Below the pieces are notes generated by a model. It searched no databases, had not been told where the DNA came from, and saw only the letters and a list, made by a program, of their open reading frames with translations. From contig NZ_AHIL01000055.1 in NCBI RefSeq assembly GCF_000241525.1, positions 1 through 64,000 on the forward strand: a DNA stretch of 64,000 nt, in the 5' to 3' direction. Source of the stretch: Comamonas testosteroni ATCC 11996. GTDB taxonomy: Bacteria > Pseudomonadota > Gammaproteobacteria > Burkholderiales > Burkholderiaceae_C. Below, one piece after another: positions 8,905-15,736 of the stretch (position 1 is its first letter; every line of letters begins with the position of its first letter). The position numbers and the translations under genes are program-made.

Positions 8905-9222
8905 TCAATAACTAATCGACATCGCCGGCACATCCACCCGGATCAAGGGCTTGGACAGCACAGCATGCGCTGCCAGGGCATAGCTGTTGCGCCAGTCTTC
9001 GTTGTCAAACAGCTCGGGGCGATTGCGCGCCTCACGTGCAACCACCACCAGCTTGTCAGCCAGCAGCACCTTGCCCGTGGCCCGCAAAGGCTCGCATTCG
9101 AGCGAGACAAACTGCTGATCCAGCCAACGTCGGCCCTCATCCGAACTTATGGGGGGCAGCGACTGGGTATCGACCCGGTATTCACGGTCGCCATCCAAAA
9201 CCACGATTACTTCACTACGCAT
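8905..9222 (-). CDS. Small conserved hypothetical protein
   Basis: 105 residues. It begins MRSEVIVVLDGDREYRVD, has no signal peptide or membrane helix, and I recognise no motif. The ATG at 9220-9222 is preceded by AGAGGAG at 5-base spacing, strong evidence that it is translated. Upstream in-frame codons were discarded on that basis. It is monocistronic, flanked downstream by a dispersed repeat and upstream by the region shared with the yqcC-like gene. Function unknown. Confidence 0.7.
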   Translation of the reverse strand: MRSEVIVVLDGDREYRVDTQSLPPISSDEGRRWLDQQFVSLECEPLRATGKVLLADKLVVVAREARNRPELFDNEDWRNSYALAAHAVLSKPLIRVDVPAMSISY

Positions 9223-9618
9223 AAATCTCCTCTGACCTGGTGACTCTTGCACCATTCGTTGTCGTGGCCACAGCTTAATGGTGACCGCGGTGCTGAAGAT
9301 GCTGCAAGCTGACGGTTTGCAAACAGCTGCGGCAAACAATGCAGGCCTCAAGGGCTTGCATCAAGCATCACAGTGGTTACGGGAACATAGGCTGCAAAGC
9401 CATGCAAAATAATTAAATTTCATAGCATCATCTGCACGCTTTGCATGAATATAAGGTCAAAACAGTGTTTTTCAAGTGCCATTACGGTCTCGTAACCCGC
9501 CAGTTATCGACATGGTGCGCCCTATCTTGAAAACACGATGACAAGACTCACATAGTAGGCAGCTCTTTGACGAATGCCAGTTTGCAAGGCCGTTGCAATG
9601 CCTTCAGGAACCATCACC
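9223..9618. other. Divergent intergenic region
   Basis: 396 bases between two divergent small genes. The middle (about 9390-9460) is AT-rich and contains an imperfect inverted repeat, gcaaagccatgca / tgcacgctttgc. I see no RNA gene and no convincing ORF. Promoters for both flanking genes must lie here, but none matches a consensus well. Confidence 0.4.
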
Positions 9619-9990
9619 ATGACCGCTGAAAACATCTACCAAGAAATACGCGAGCATCTGCTGCAGCTGGAGGCCGAACTGCAAGTCCAGAAGCTCTGGT
9701 CTGCTGTTGCCCCGGACCCCAAGGCACTGGAGTCCACCACGCCCTTCATGTACGACACGCTCAAGCTGCACGAGTGGCTGCAATGGGTGTTCATCCCGCG
9801 CCTGCGCGCCGTGATCGAGGCCAAGGGTAGCCTCCCCCACCAAAGCCACGTCTATCCGCTGGCCGATCACGAGTGGCAGCAGCGCACCGACTTTGACAAG
9901 CAACATCTGCTGCGCCTTCTCAATCGCATCGATGCCACGCTCAACGGCTGCGATATGACGCCGGAGCCTGCACCAGACACCAAGCACTGA
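9619..9990 (+). CDS. YqcC/DUF446-family protein
   Basis: 123 residues. It resembles E. coli YqcC through the whole length. Shared landmarks are the N-terminal helix (HLLQLEAELQVQKLW), the STTPFMYDTLKLHEWLQWVFIPR block with the conserved Trp-Leu-Gln-Trp, and a C-terminal helix (LLRLLNRIDATLNG). The family is a small alpha-helical cytoplasmic domain of unknown role, often near tRNA pseudouridine synthase truC in enterics; that partner is not here. Start at ATG 9619 with AGGAA about 8 bases upstream. Confidence 0.85.
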   Translation: MTAENIYQEIREHLLQLEAELQVQKLWSAVAPDPKALESTTPFMYDTLKLHEWLQWVFIPRLRAVIEAKGSLPHQSHVYPLADHEWQQRTDFDKQHLLRLLNRIDATLNGCDMTPEPAPDTKH

Positions 9991-10026
9991 GCCGGCAGAC
10001 AACCCGCTCCATCTGGAAAAGCAAAC

Positions 10027-10054
10027 AGGCCACAGGGAACACTCCCTGTGGCCT
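10027..10054. terminator. Bidirectional hairpin between convergent genes
   Basis: Perfect 12-bp inverted repeat (aggccacaggga / tccctgtggcct) with a 4-base loop, between the yqcC-like gene and the DAHP synthase gene. The T tracts are weak. Confidence 0.7.
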
Positions 10055-10079
10055 TCGTCGTTCATGCCCGCCCTGTCGA

Positions 10080-11240
10080 TCAGGCCAGCACTTCAGCTTC
10101 CTGCTTGCTGGCGAGCGCAGCAGCGCGGCGCTGGCTCACGGCCTGCGACAGCTCTTGCAGCGTTGCCAGGGAATCATCCCAGCCCAGGCAGGCATCGGTA
10201 ATGCTCTGGCCATAGGTCAGATCGCCCACTTCGTCCTTGCCGGGCGTGAACTTCTGTGCACCGCCGACCAGGTGGCCTTCGATCATCACGCCGAACACGC
10301 TGCTGGAGCCGCCGGCGATCTGAGCTGCAATATCACGGGCCACATCCTTCTGGCGCTCATGCTGCTTGTTGCTGTTGGCGTGACTGCAGTCCACCATCAG
10401 CGAAGGTGTGAGGCCTGCTGCCTCCAGATCCCGGCAGGCGGCCGCCACATGTGCGGAATCGTAGTTGGGGGTCTTGCCGCCGCGCAGAATCACGTGGCAG
10501 TCCTGGTTGCCTCCCGTGTGCACGATGGCGACCTGACCGTTCTTGTGCACCGACAGGAAGTGGTGACCGCGGCTGGCCGACTGAATCGCGTCTGTGGCAA
10601 TGCGGATATTGCCGTCCGTGCCGTTCTTGAAGCCAATCGGCGCCGAAATGCCCGAGGCCAGTTCGCGGTGCACCTGGCTTTCCGTGGTGCGGGCACCGAT
10701 GGCGCCCCAGCTGATCAGATCACCGATGTACTGGGGCGAGATCACATCCAGAAATTCGCTGGCCGCAGGCACACCCAGACGGTTGATGTCGATCAGGAGC
10801 TGGCGCGCAATTCGCAGGCCTTCGTCGATGCGATAGCTCTGATCCAGGTAGGGATCATTGATCAGTCCCTTCCAGCCCACGGTGGTGCGGGGCTTCTCGA
10901 AATAGACGCGCATCACCACTTCCAGCGTGTCCTTGTACTGCTCGCGCACGACCGCCAGGCGGCCGGCGTAGTCCAGGGCAGCGGCCGGATCGTGAATGGA
11001 ACAAGGGCCGACGATGACCAGCAGGCGGTCATCTTGCGCACGCATGATGTTGTGGATGCTGCGGCGAGTGTCGCTGATCAGCGTCTCCACGGCAGTGCCG
11101 CGAATGGGGAAGAAGCGAATGAGGTGCTCTGGAGGGGGTAACACTGTGATTTCCTTGATGCGTGCGTCGTCGGTCTGGCCTGTCTTGGGAGAGCCGGCGC
11201 GATACCAGGAATCAGTGGCGGAAGTGTTCAGAGCAGTCAT
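10080..11240 (-). CDS. aroG: 3-deoxy-7-phosphoheptulonate (DAHP) synthase, class I
   Basis: 386 residues. Condenses phosphoenolpyruvate and erythrose-4-phosphate, the first committed step of the shikimate pathway. It is a class I (AroG/AroF/AroH) enzyme with no added domain. Visible motifs are VIVGPCSIHD, the metal- and substrate-binding KPRTTVGWKGLINDP, GARTTESQVHRELASG, LRGGKTPNYD and VDCSHANS. The start MTALNT at 11240 matches enzyme length. Which aromatic amino acid inhibits it cannot be read safely. An attenuator (leader peptide plus terminator, 11300-11427) precedes it, so transcription is probably controlled by aromatic aminoacyl-tRNA supply. Symbol used for the class; the isoform is uncertain. 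Confidence 0.95.
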   Translation of the reverse strand: MTALNTSATDSWYRAGSPKTGQTDDARIKEITVLPPPEHLIRFFPIRGTAVETLISDTRRSIHNIMRAQDDRLLVIVGPCSIHDPAAALDYAGRLAVVREQYKDTLEVVMRVYFEKPRTTVGWKGLINDPYLDQSYRIDEGLRIARQLLIDINRLGVPAASEFLDVISPQYIGDLISWGAIGARTTESQVHRELASGISAPIGFKNGTDGNIRIATDAIQSASRGHHFLSVHKNGQVAIVHTGGNQDCHVILRGGKTPNYDSAHVAAACRDLEAAGLTPSLMVDCSHANSNKQHERQKDVARDIAAQIAGGSSSVFGVMIEGHLVGGAQKFTPGKDEVGDLTYGQSITDACLGWDDSLATLQELSQAVSQRRAAALASKQEAEVLA

Positions 11241-11299
11241 GGCAATCTTTCGTGAGGTGTTTGATCGTTGAAAACCGGGGGTGCTGAAACGTAGGGGTG

Positions 11300-11334
11300 A
11301 AAAAAAACCGCCGGGCTTTGCAGCTTCGGCGGTT
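11300..11334 (-). terminator. Attenuator terminator of the DAHP synthase gene
   Basis: On the minus strand AACCGCCG and CGGCGGTT form an 8-bp stem (11327-11334 with 11306-11313) followed by a run of T (11300-11307 is A8 on plus). It begins 30 bases after the leader-peptide stop and ends 59 bases before the aroG start. It must therefore be read through for aroG expression. Its 5' arm can alternatively pair with leader bases 11376-11381 (CGGCGG) or, shifted, with 11388-11393. Confidence 0.88.
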
Positions 11335-11364
11335 CTTTGGGAGGTGTTTGCAGGGTGCGCGCGT

Positions 11365-11427
11365 TTACCTCTCAGCCGCCGGGGGCGAGAACCAAAAGTA
11401 AAAGAAATAGGCGCGTTGCGTTTGCAT
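11365..11427 (-). CDS. Aromatic leader peptide of DAHP synthase attenuator
   Basis: A 20-codon ORF, MQTQRAYFFYFWFSPPAAER. Codons 7-13 are seven consecutive aromatic codons (2 Tyr, 4 Phe, 1 Trp). The stop (TAA) is 30 bases before an intrinsic terminator that precedes aroG. This is the organisation of classical ribosome-mediated attenuators such as pheL. Stalling on the aromatic codons would leave 11376-11381 free to pair with the terminator 5' arm and allow readthrough; smooth translation would let the terminator form. The longer in-frame reading upstream (to 11556) lacks a plausible ribosome site and would run across the likely promoter. Confidence 0.88.
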   Translation of the reverse strand: MQTQRAYFFYFWFSPPAAER

Positions 11428-11463
11428 GTCTTTCAATGTAGCACAGCTCTTTTGCATTGCAAC

Positions 11464-11492
11464 ATCTGTGGCCGGCGCGGCAGTTCTGTCAA
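11464..11492 (-). promoter_or_regulatory. Candidate promoter of the aroG leader transcript
   Basis: A perfect -35 TTGACA (11487-11492), a 17-base spacer and a poor -10 ACAGAT (11464-11469), which would start transcription about 30 bases upstream of the leader ATG. An alternative -35/-10 (TTGCAA-16-TACATT) lies slightly downstream. Long T/A tracts upstream (11518-11590) resemble an UP-element. Confidence 0.45.
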
Positions 11493-11705
11493 AAACAGGT
11501 TCTCCCTCTGACATGGCGTATTTTTCATAGTTTTCTTTCGCGCAAGTTTTTTGCATTTTTTCTATTTTTTTTGAATTTTATTGATGCAAATTTCTAAAAA
11601 ACCAGATTGAATGCAATTTTTCAGCGAATCGACAATATTCGCGCTCAAACACAAAAACACCCTTGAAAGACCCTGCTGGCAGGCGATTGCCGCACTCGGA
11701 AACGA
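11493..11705. other. AT-rich intergenic region upstream of aroG leader
   Basis: About 210 bases with several T6-T9 runs on plus, much more AT-rich than the surrounding coding DNA. No ORF with a usable start or RNA gene was recognised. Together with the leader it fills the 345-base space between the leader peptide and the 3' end of tldD. Confidence 0.4.
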
Positions 11706-11740
11706 CAAGACCCCGGTCTGCCATGCAGAGCGGGGTCTTG
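11706..11740. terminator. Intrinsic terminator after tldD
   Basis: 10-bp arms caagaccccg / cggggtcttg (11706-11715, 11731-11740) lie 32 bases beyond the tldD stop. The T tract is weak on both strands. Confidence 0.7.
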
Positions 11741-11772
11741 CTTTGGGTGGGAAAACCCGCCGGGGGTTTCCG

Positions 11773-13233
11773 TCAGGCCGTGCCGCCGACCGTCAGGCCG
11801 TCGATGCGCAGCGTGGGCTGGCCCACGCCCACGGGCACGCTCTGGCCTTCCTTGCCGCAGGTGCCTACGCCCGAGTCCAGGCGCATGTCGTTGCCTATCA
11901 TGCTGATGTGCTTGAGCGACTCCGGGCCGCTGCCGATGATGGTCGCGCCCTTGACGGGGTACTGGATCTTGCCGTTTTCCACCCAGTAGGCTTCGCTGGC
12001 AGAGAACACGAACTTGCCGCTGGTGATGTCCACCTGGCCGCCACCGAAGTTGGTGGCGTACAGGCCCTTCTTGATGGAGCCGATGATCTCCTGCGGATCC
12101 TTGTCGCCGCCCAGCATATAAGTGTTGGTCATGCGCGGCATGGGAATGTGGGCATAGCTTTCGCGACGGCCATTACCTGTGGGCTTGACGCCCATCAGGC
12201 GCGCATTCATCGAGTCCTGGATATAGCCCTTGAGAATACCGTCCTCGATCAGCACATTGCTCTGGCTGACATGGCCTTCGTCGTCGACGTTCAGAGAGCC
12301 ACGACGATCGGCAATCGTGCCGTCGTCCAGCACGGTCACGCCCTTGGCGGCCACGCGCTGACCGATGCGGCCGCTGAAGGCACTGGAGCCCTTGCGGTTG
12401 AAGTCACCTTCCAGTCCATGACCCACGGCCTCGTGGAACAGCACGCCGGGCCAGCCCGAGCCCAGCACCACGGTCATCACGCCGGCCGGAGCAGGGCGCG
12501 ATTCGAGGTTGACCAGGGCTGCATGCACAGCCTCGTCCACGTACTGGCTGATCTGCTCGTCGCTGAAATAGGCCAGACCGAAGCGACCGCCACCGCCCGA
12601 AGAGCCGACTTCACGGCGGCCCTTTTGCTCGGCGATCACCGTCACAGACAGGCGCACCAGCGGGCGCACGTCGGCCGCCAGCGTGCCGTCCGCACGGGCT
12701 ACCAGCACCACATCGTATTCACTGGCAAGGCCTGCCATGACCTGCACCACGCGCGGGTCCTTGGCGCGGGCCAGCTTTTCCACCTTGCCCAGCAGCTCGA
12801 CCTTGGCCGTGCTGTCCAGCGTGCTGATGGGGTCCAGCTCGGGATAGAGCGAACGGCTTTGTGCAATCTTCTGCGCACCCGCCTTGACGCGGCGCGTCTG
12901 GGTGGCGCTGGAGATGGAGCGCACGGTACGTGCGGCATCCAGCAGCGAGGCTTCGGAAATGTCGTCGGAATAGGCAAAAGCCGTCTTCTCGCCGCTAACC
13001 GCCCGAACGCCTACTCCCTGATCGATGGAGAAGGAGCCGGTCTTGACGATGCCTTCTTCCAGACTCCAGCCCTCGGCGCGGGTGTACTGGAAGTAGAGAT
13101 CGGCGTCATCCACCTGGTGCGAGCGAATTTCGGCAAGCGCACGCGCAAGATGGGTTTCGTCCAGGCCGAAGGGCTCAAGCAGCAACTGACGGGCCGTGGC
13201 CAAGCGTTCGATGGTGGGTTCGCGGGAAATCAT
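11773..13233 (-). CDS. tldD: Metalloprotease TldD
   Basis: 486 residues (E. coli 481). TldD forms a heterodimeric zinc protease with TldE/PmbA that degrades unfolded peptides, matures microcin B17 and removes the CcdA antitoxin. The metal site [12 protein letters not shown] (HExxxH) is intact. The ends [15 protein letters not shown] and [18 protein letters not shown] are typical. The ATG at 13231-13233 gives the normal N-terminus; codons upstream run into a terminator hairpin. A strong terminator lies only 52 bases before the start, so tldD expression requires a promoter inside that gap or controlled readthrough. PmbA is not in the window. Confidence 0.95.
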   Translation of the reverse strand: MISREPTIERLATARQLLLEPFGLDETHLARALAEIRSHQVDDADLYFQYTRAEGWSLEEGIVKTGSFSIDQGVGVRAVSGEKTAFAYSDDISEASLLDAARTVRSISSATQTRRVKAGAQKIAQSRSLYPELDPISTLDSTAKVELLGKVEKLARAKDPRVVQVMAGLASEYDVVLVARADGTLAADVRPLVRLSVTVIAEQKGRREVGSSGGGGRFGLAYFSDEQISQYVDEAVHAALVNLESRPAPAGVMTVVLGSGWPGVLFHEAVGHGLEGDFNRKGSSAFSGRIGQRVAAKGVTVLDDGTIADRRGSLNVDDEGHVSQSNVLIEDGILKGYIQDSMNARLMGVKPTGNGRRESYAHIPMPRMTNTYMLGGDKDPQEIIGSIKKGLYATNFGGGQVDITSGKFVFSASEAYWVENGKIQYPVKGATIIGSGPESLKHISMIGNDMRLDSGVGTCGKEGQSVPVGVGQPTLRIDGLTVGGTA

Positions 13234-13284
13234 GAGAGCATTGTAGAGATAGCTGCAAGCCCTGACTTGTCTCGGGCTGCGCAT

Positions 13285-13331
13285 AAAAAAGAGCGGAATG
13301 CTGCCCCACCAGGCTGAACAACATTCCGCTC
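13285..13331 (-). terminator. Strong intrinsic terminator between rodA and tldD
   Basis: 10-bp perfect arms (gagcggaatg / cattccgctc at 13291-13300 and 13322-13331), then T6 on the minus strand (13285-13290). It lies 287 bases after rodA and 52 bases before tldD. Confidence 0.85.
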
Positions 13332-13564
13332 CATTCACTTAGCTTCGCACTTGCCGGGTTCCGCCCTGCCCGCTTTGCATGACAGAACCCCACCTGGGTC
13401 TTTGCCGCTCCCGCTTGATCGGTCTTCTGACCCCCCAGAACCGTTTGTAAACGCTGTTTACAGTCCAGGCAAGACCTTGGACGGAACTACTGACATTTTT
13501 CAACGATCTAAGCCCGCCGCCTCGGCACATAACTTCACATAAAACCATCACTCAAGGCTTGCAA
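13285..13564 (-). ncRNA. Candidate structured RNA (sRNA or 5' leader) upstream of tldD
   Basis: The 384-base rodA-tldD gap has no credible ORF but ends in a strong terminator and can fold. On the minus strand GGTCTTGCC (about 13468-13476) pairs with GGCAAAGACC (about 13398-13407) with one bulge. GTTCCGTCC (13479-13487) pairs with GGGCGGAAC (13358-13366). TGTAAACAGCGTTTACA is a local hairpin. GGGTTC/GAACCC would compete with the second helix. A weak promoter (TTGCAA 13559-13564, 17-base spacer, TATGTG 13536-13541) would give an RNA of about 240 bases. It could instead simply be the rodA 3' untranslated region. I do not recognise 6S, SRP or RNase P RNA signatures. Confidence 0.35.
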
Positions 13565-13617
13565 GGTATAGGACTGAAGCTCTCCTTTTAAGAGCACTCA
13601 ATCCCTATCACGGGTCT

Positions 13618-14799
13618 TCACGCATGGGGAATATGCCCATCACCGCCGGGGAGTTGCCGCTGGGCCCGCGACACCGACATCAGCACGCCCAGCGCCAGGC
13701 CCAGCGTGACCATGGCCGTGCCGCCATAGCTGATGAAAGGCAGAGGCACGCCCACCACCGGCAGAATGCCGCTGACCATGCCCATGTTCACGAACGCATA
13801 GGTGAAGAAGATCATGGCCACGGCCGCTGCCATCAGTCGGCCGAACAGCGAGTTGGCATTCATGGAAATGGCCAGCCCCCGCCAGACCAGCAGCAGAAAG
13901 CCGACGATGATGAAGAGATTGCCTATGAGGCCGAATTCCTCGGAATAGGCGGCAAAGATGAAGTCGGTGGTGCGCTCTGGAATGAATTCCAGGTGAGTCT
14001 GCGTGCCCGCCATGAACCCCTTGCCCCAGACACCGCCCGAACCGATGGCGATCATGCCCTGAATGATGTGAAAGCCCTTGCCCAGCGGGTCGCGCGTGGG
14101 GTCCAGCAAGGTGCAGACGCGTGTACGCTGATAGTCATGCAAAAAATACCAGCTCACGCCATCGGCGCAGAGCTGGGGTTCAAACCAGACGATGAGGAAA
14201 ATGCCGACCAAGGCCAGCAGCACGGGCGGCACGATGAGCTTCCAGGGCAGGCCGGCAAAAAAGATCACGGACAGGCCCGCAGCCATCACCAGCAGCGAGG
14301 TGCCCAGATCGGGCTGCTTCATGATCAGGCCCACGGGCACCATCAGCAGCACAAAGGCGATGACAAAGTCCGATGCGCGCAGATTGCCCTCGCGGCGCTG
14401 GAACCACCAGGCCAGCATCAGCGGCGTGGCGATCTTCAAAAGCTCGGAGGGCTGAATCACCACTCCCACATTCACCCAGCGCGTGGCCCCCTTCTTGGTG
14501 ATGCCGAACAGCGCCACCGCCACCAGCAACACCACGCCCAGGGTGTAGAGCGGCACGGCCACCTTCATCAGTTGCTGGGGGGATATCTGGGCCAGCACGA
14601 ACAGCAGGCCCGCCGCAATCAGCATATTGCGACCGTGGTCCACAAAGCGCGTGCCGTGATCGAAACCTGCCGAGTACATGGCCAGCAGCCCCGCACCCGC
14701 CAACATGGCGATAAAGAGAAGCAGCAGGAAATCAAAGCCGCGAAACAGCGGAACAATGCGTTGCAGCAGCGAGGGCTTATCGAATTCGATGGCGGACAT
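13618..14799 (-). CDS. rodA: Rod shape-determining SEDS glycosyltransferase
   Basis: 393 residues with about ten hydrophobic segments. RodA polymerises lipid II into glycan strands in the elongasome with PBP2. SEDS landmarks are ITKKGATRWVNVG, IQPSELLKI, KQPDLGTSL with the catalytic Asp, EFIPERTTDFIFAAYSEEFG and VGVPLPFISYGGTAMV near the C-terminus. The start at 14799 (MSAIEFDKPS) is preferred to the codon 9 bases upstream. Usual partners (pbp2, mreBCD) lie outside the window on the 5' side or elsewhere; upstream here is a divergent esterase gene. Confidence 0.95.
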   Translation of the reverse strand: MSAIEFDKPSLLQRIVPLFRGFDFLLLLFIAMLAGAGLLAMYSAGFDHGTRFVDHGRNMLIAAGLLFVLAQISPQQLMKVAVPLYTLGVVLLVAVALFGITKKGATRWVNVGVVIQPSELLKIATPLMLAWWFQRREGNLRASDFVIAFVLLMVPVGLIMKQPDLGTSLLVMAAGLSVIFFAGLPWKLIVPPVLLALVGIFLIVWFEPQLCADGVSWYFLHDYQRTRVCTLLDPTRDPLGKGFHIIQGMIAIGSGGVWGKGFMAGTQTHLEFIPERTTDFIFAAYSEEFGLIGNLFIIVGFLLLVWRGLAISMNANSLFGRLMAAAVAMIFFTYAFVNMGMVSGILPVVGVPLPFISYGGTAMVTLGLALGVLMSVSRAQRQLPGGDGHIPHA

Positions 14800-14978
14800 G
14801 GGCCGCAATTATCGTGGGAGCCGACCGCCGTGCAGCTTGCAGGGTTGAGCTTTGCTGACGACTCAAGTCGGCCCACGCTCATTCCTCCCCGCCATAGGCC
14901 TTCTCCCCTGATAGTCTTGGAGCAAACCGTCCACAATGGCCGAGACAGAAGTGTTTTTTACCAGAGGAGATTGCCGCT

Positions 14979-15563
14979 ATGACGACCACCCACCTGCTGT
15001 ATCTGCATGGCTTTCGCTCCTCCCCTCAGTCCAGCAAGGCACGCATCATGGCGGACTACGTGGGCGCCAGGCATTCCAAGGTACGCTGGTGGTGTCCTCA
15101 GCTGCCGCCCTCGCCGCGCGAAGCGGCGGCCGTGATCGCCGAGGGCATCGCCAACTGGCCACGCCAGAACATGGCCGTCATGGGCTCGTCGCTGGGCGGC
15201 TATTACGCCAGTTGGGTGGCCCAGCTGGCGCGCTGCAAGAGCGTGATGATCAACCCTGCCGTCAACCCGGCCCGCGACCTGGAAAAATACATTGGCGAGC
15301 AGTCCAGCTGGCATGACCCCGAGGAAAAGTTCTTCTTTCGCCCCGAATACATTGAGGAATTGCGCCAGCTCGACACCCGCACCATGACGCCGGCAGCACC
15401 CGAGATGGTGCTGATCGCCCAGGGCGACGAGGTGCTGGACTGGAACGAGATGAGCGAGCGCTATCCTCACGCCCTGCAATTGGTGCAAGAAGGCGGCGAC
15501 CACGCCCTGAGCAACTTTGCCGAATATCTGGACCGGATCGACGAATTTCTGGCCTTGGCCTGA
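14979..15563 (+). CDS. YqiA-like alpha/beta-fold esterase
   Basis: 194 residues, a small alpha/beta hydrolase of the YqiA/UPF0227 type. Catalytic triad candidates are Ser71 in MGSSLGGYY, Asp in QGDEVLDW and His in GGDHALSN. The oxyanion region is LYLHGFRSSPQSSKA, the usual start of this family. E. coli YqiA hydrolyses short acyl and CoA esters in vitro; the physiological substrate is unknown. The ribosome site AGAGGAG precedes the ATG by 9 bases. First gene of the plus-strand block 14979-21138; a GC-rich hairpin follows it. Confidence 0.88.
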   Translation: MTTTHLLYLHGFRSSPQSSKARIMADYVGARHSKVRWWCPQLPPSPREAAAVIAEGIANWPRQNMAVMGSSLGGYYASWVAQLARCKSVMINPAVNPARDLEKYIGEQSSWHDPEEKFFFRPEYIEELRQLDTRTMTPAAPEMVLIAQGDEVLDWNEMSERYPHALQLVQEGGDHALSNFAEYLDRIDEFLALA

Positions 15564-15618
15564 TCCCCCTCGGCGGACTCCATGCGCCGACCCGGGGAAC
15601 GGCTGTATTGCTGCAACG

Positions 15619-15654
15619 AGCCCCCTGTTCGCGGCCCTGACCGCGCGGGGGGCT
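15619..15654. terminator. GC-rich stem-loop after the esterase gene
   Basis: agccccc / ggggggct arms with an inner gcgg/ccgc pairing, 55 bases after the esterase stop. There is no T run, so factor-independent termination is uncertain. Its right flank shares 13 bases (ggggctgcgtctg) with the region downstream of the STAS gene near 44190-44215. Confidence 0.4.
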
Positions 15655-15736
15655 GCGTCTGATGTTGACCGATCTCAAGCATGAACTGAATCACTTCTGA
15701 GCACCGAATGTTCGGCTCGTGGGAAAATGCGCGGTT

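Noticed and set aside
11365-11556. 63-residue reading of the aroG leader ORF
   Set aside because: The extra N-terminal part has no ribosome site and crosses the probable promoter. The short form has the expected leader-peptide architecture.
11611-13317. 568-codon plus-strand ORF opposite tldD, and similarly long ORFs opposite rodA, accC, ftsI and murD
   Set aside because: They are codon-biased shadows of well-identified minus-strand genes in GC-rich DNA, with no family motifs and no ribosome sites.
13338-13514. 6S RNA between rodA and tldD
   Set aside because: Size and long-range pairing are suggestive, but the conserved 6S bubble and closing-stem sequences I know are not visible. It is kept only as an unassigned candidate.
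13339-13551. 70-codon minus-strand ORF between rodA and tldD
   Set aside because: No start signal or recognisable composition; the region fits non-coding RNA or UTR better.
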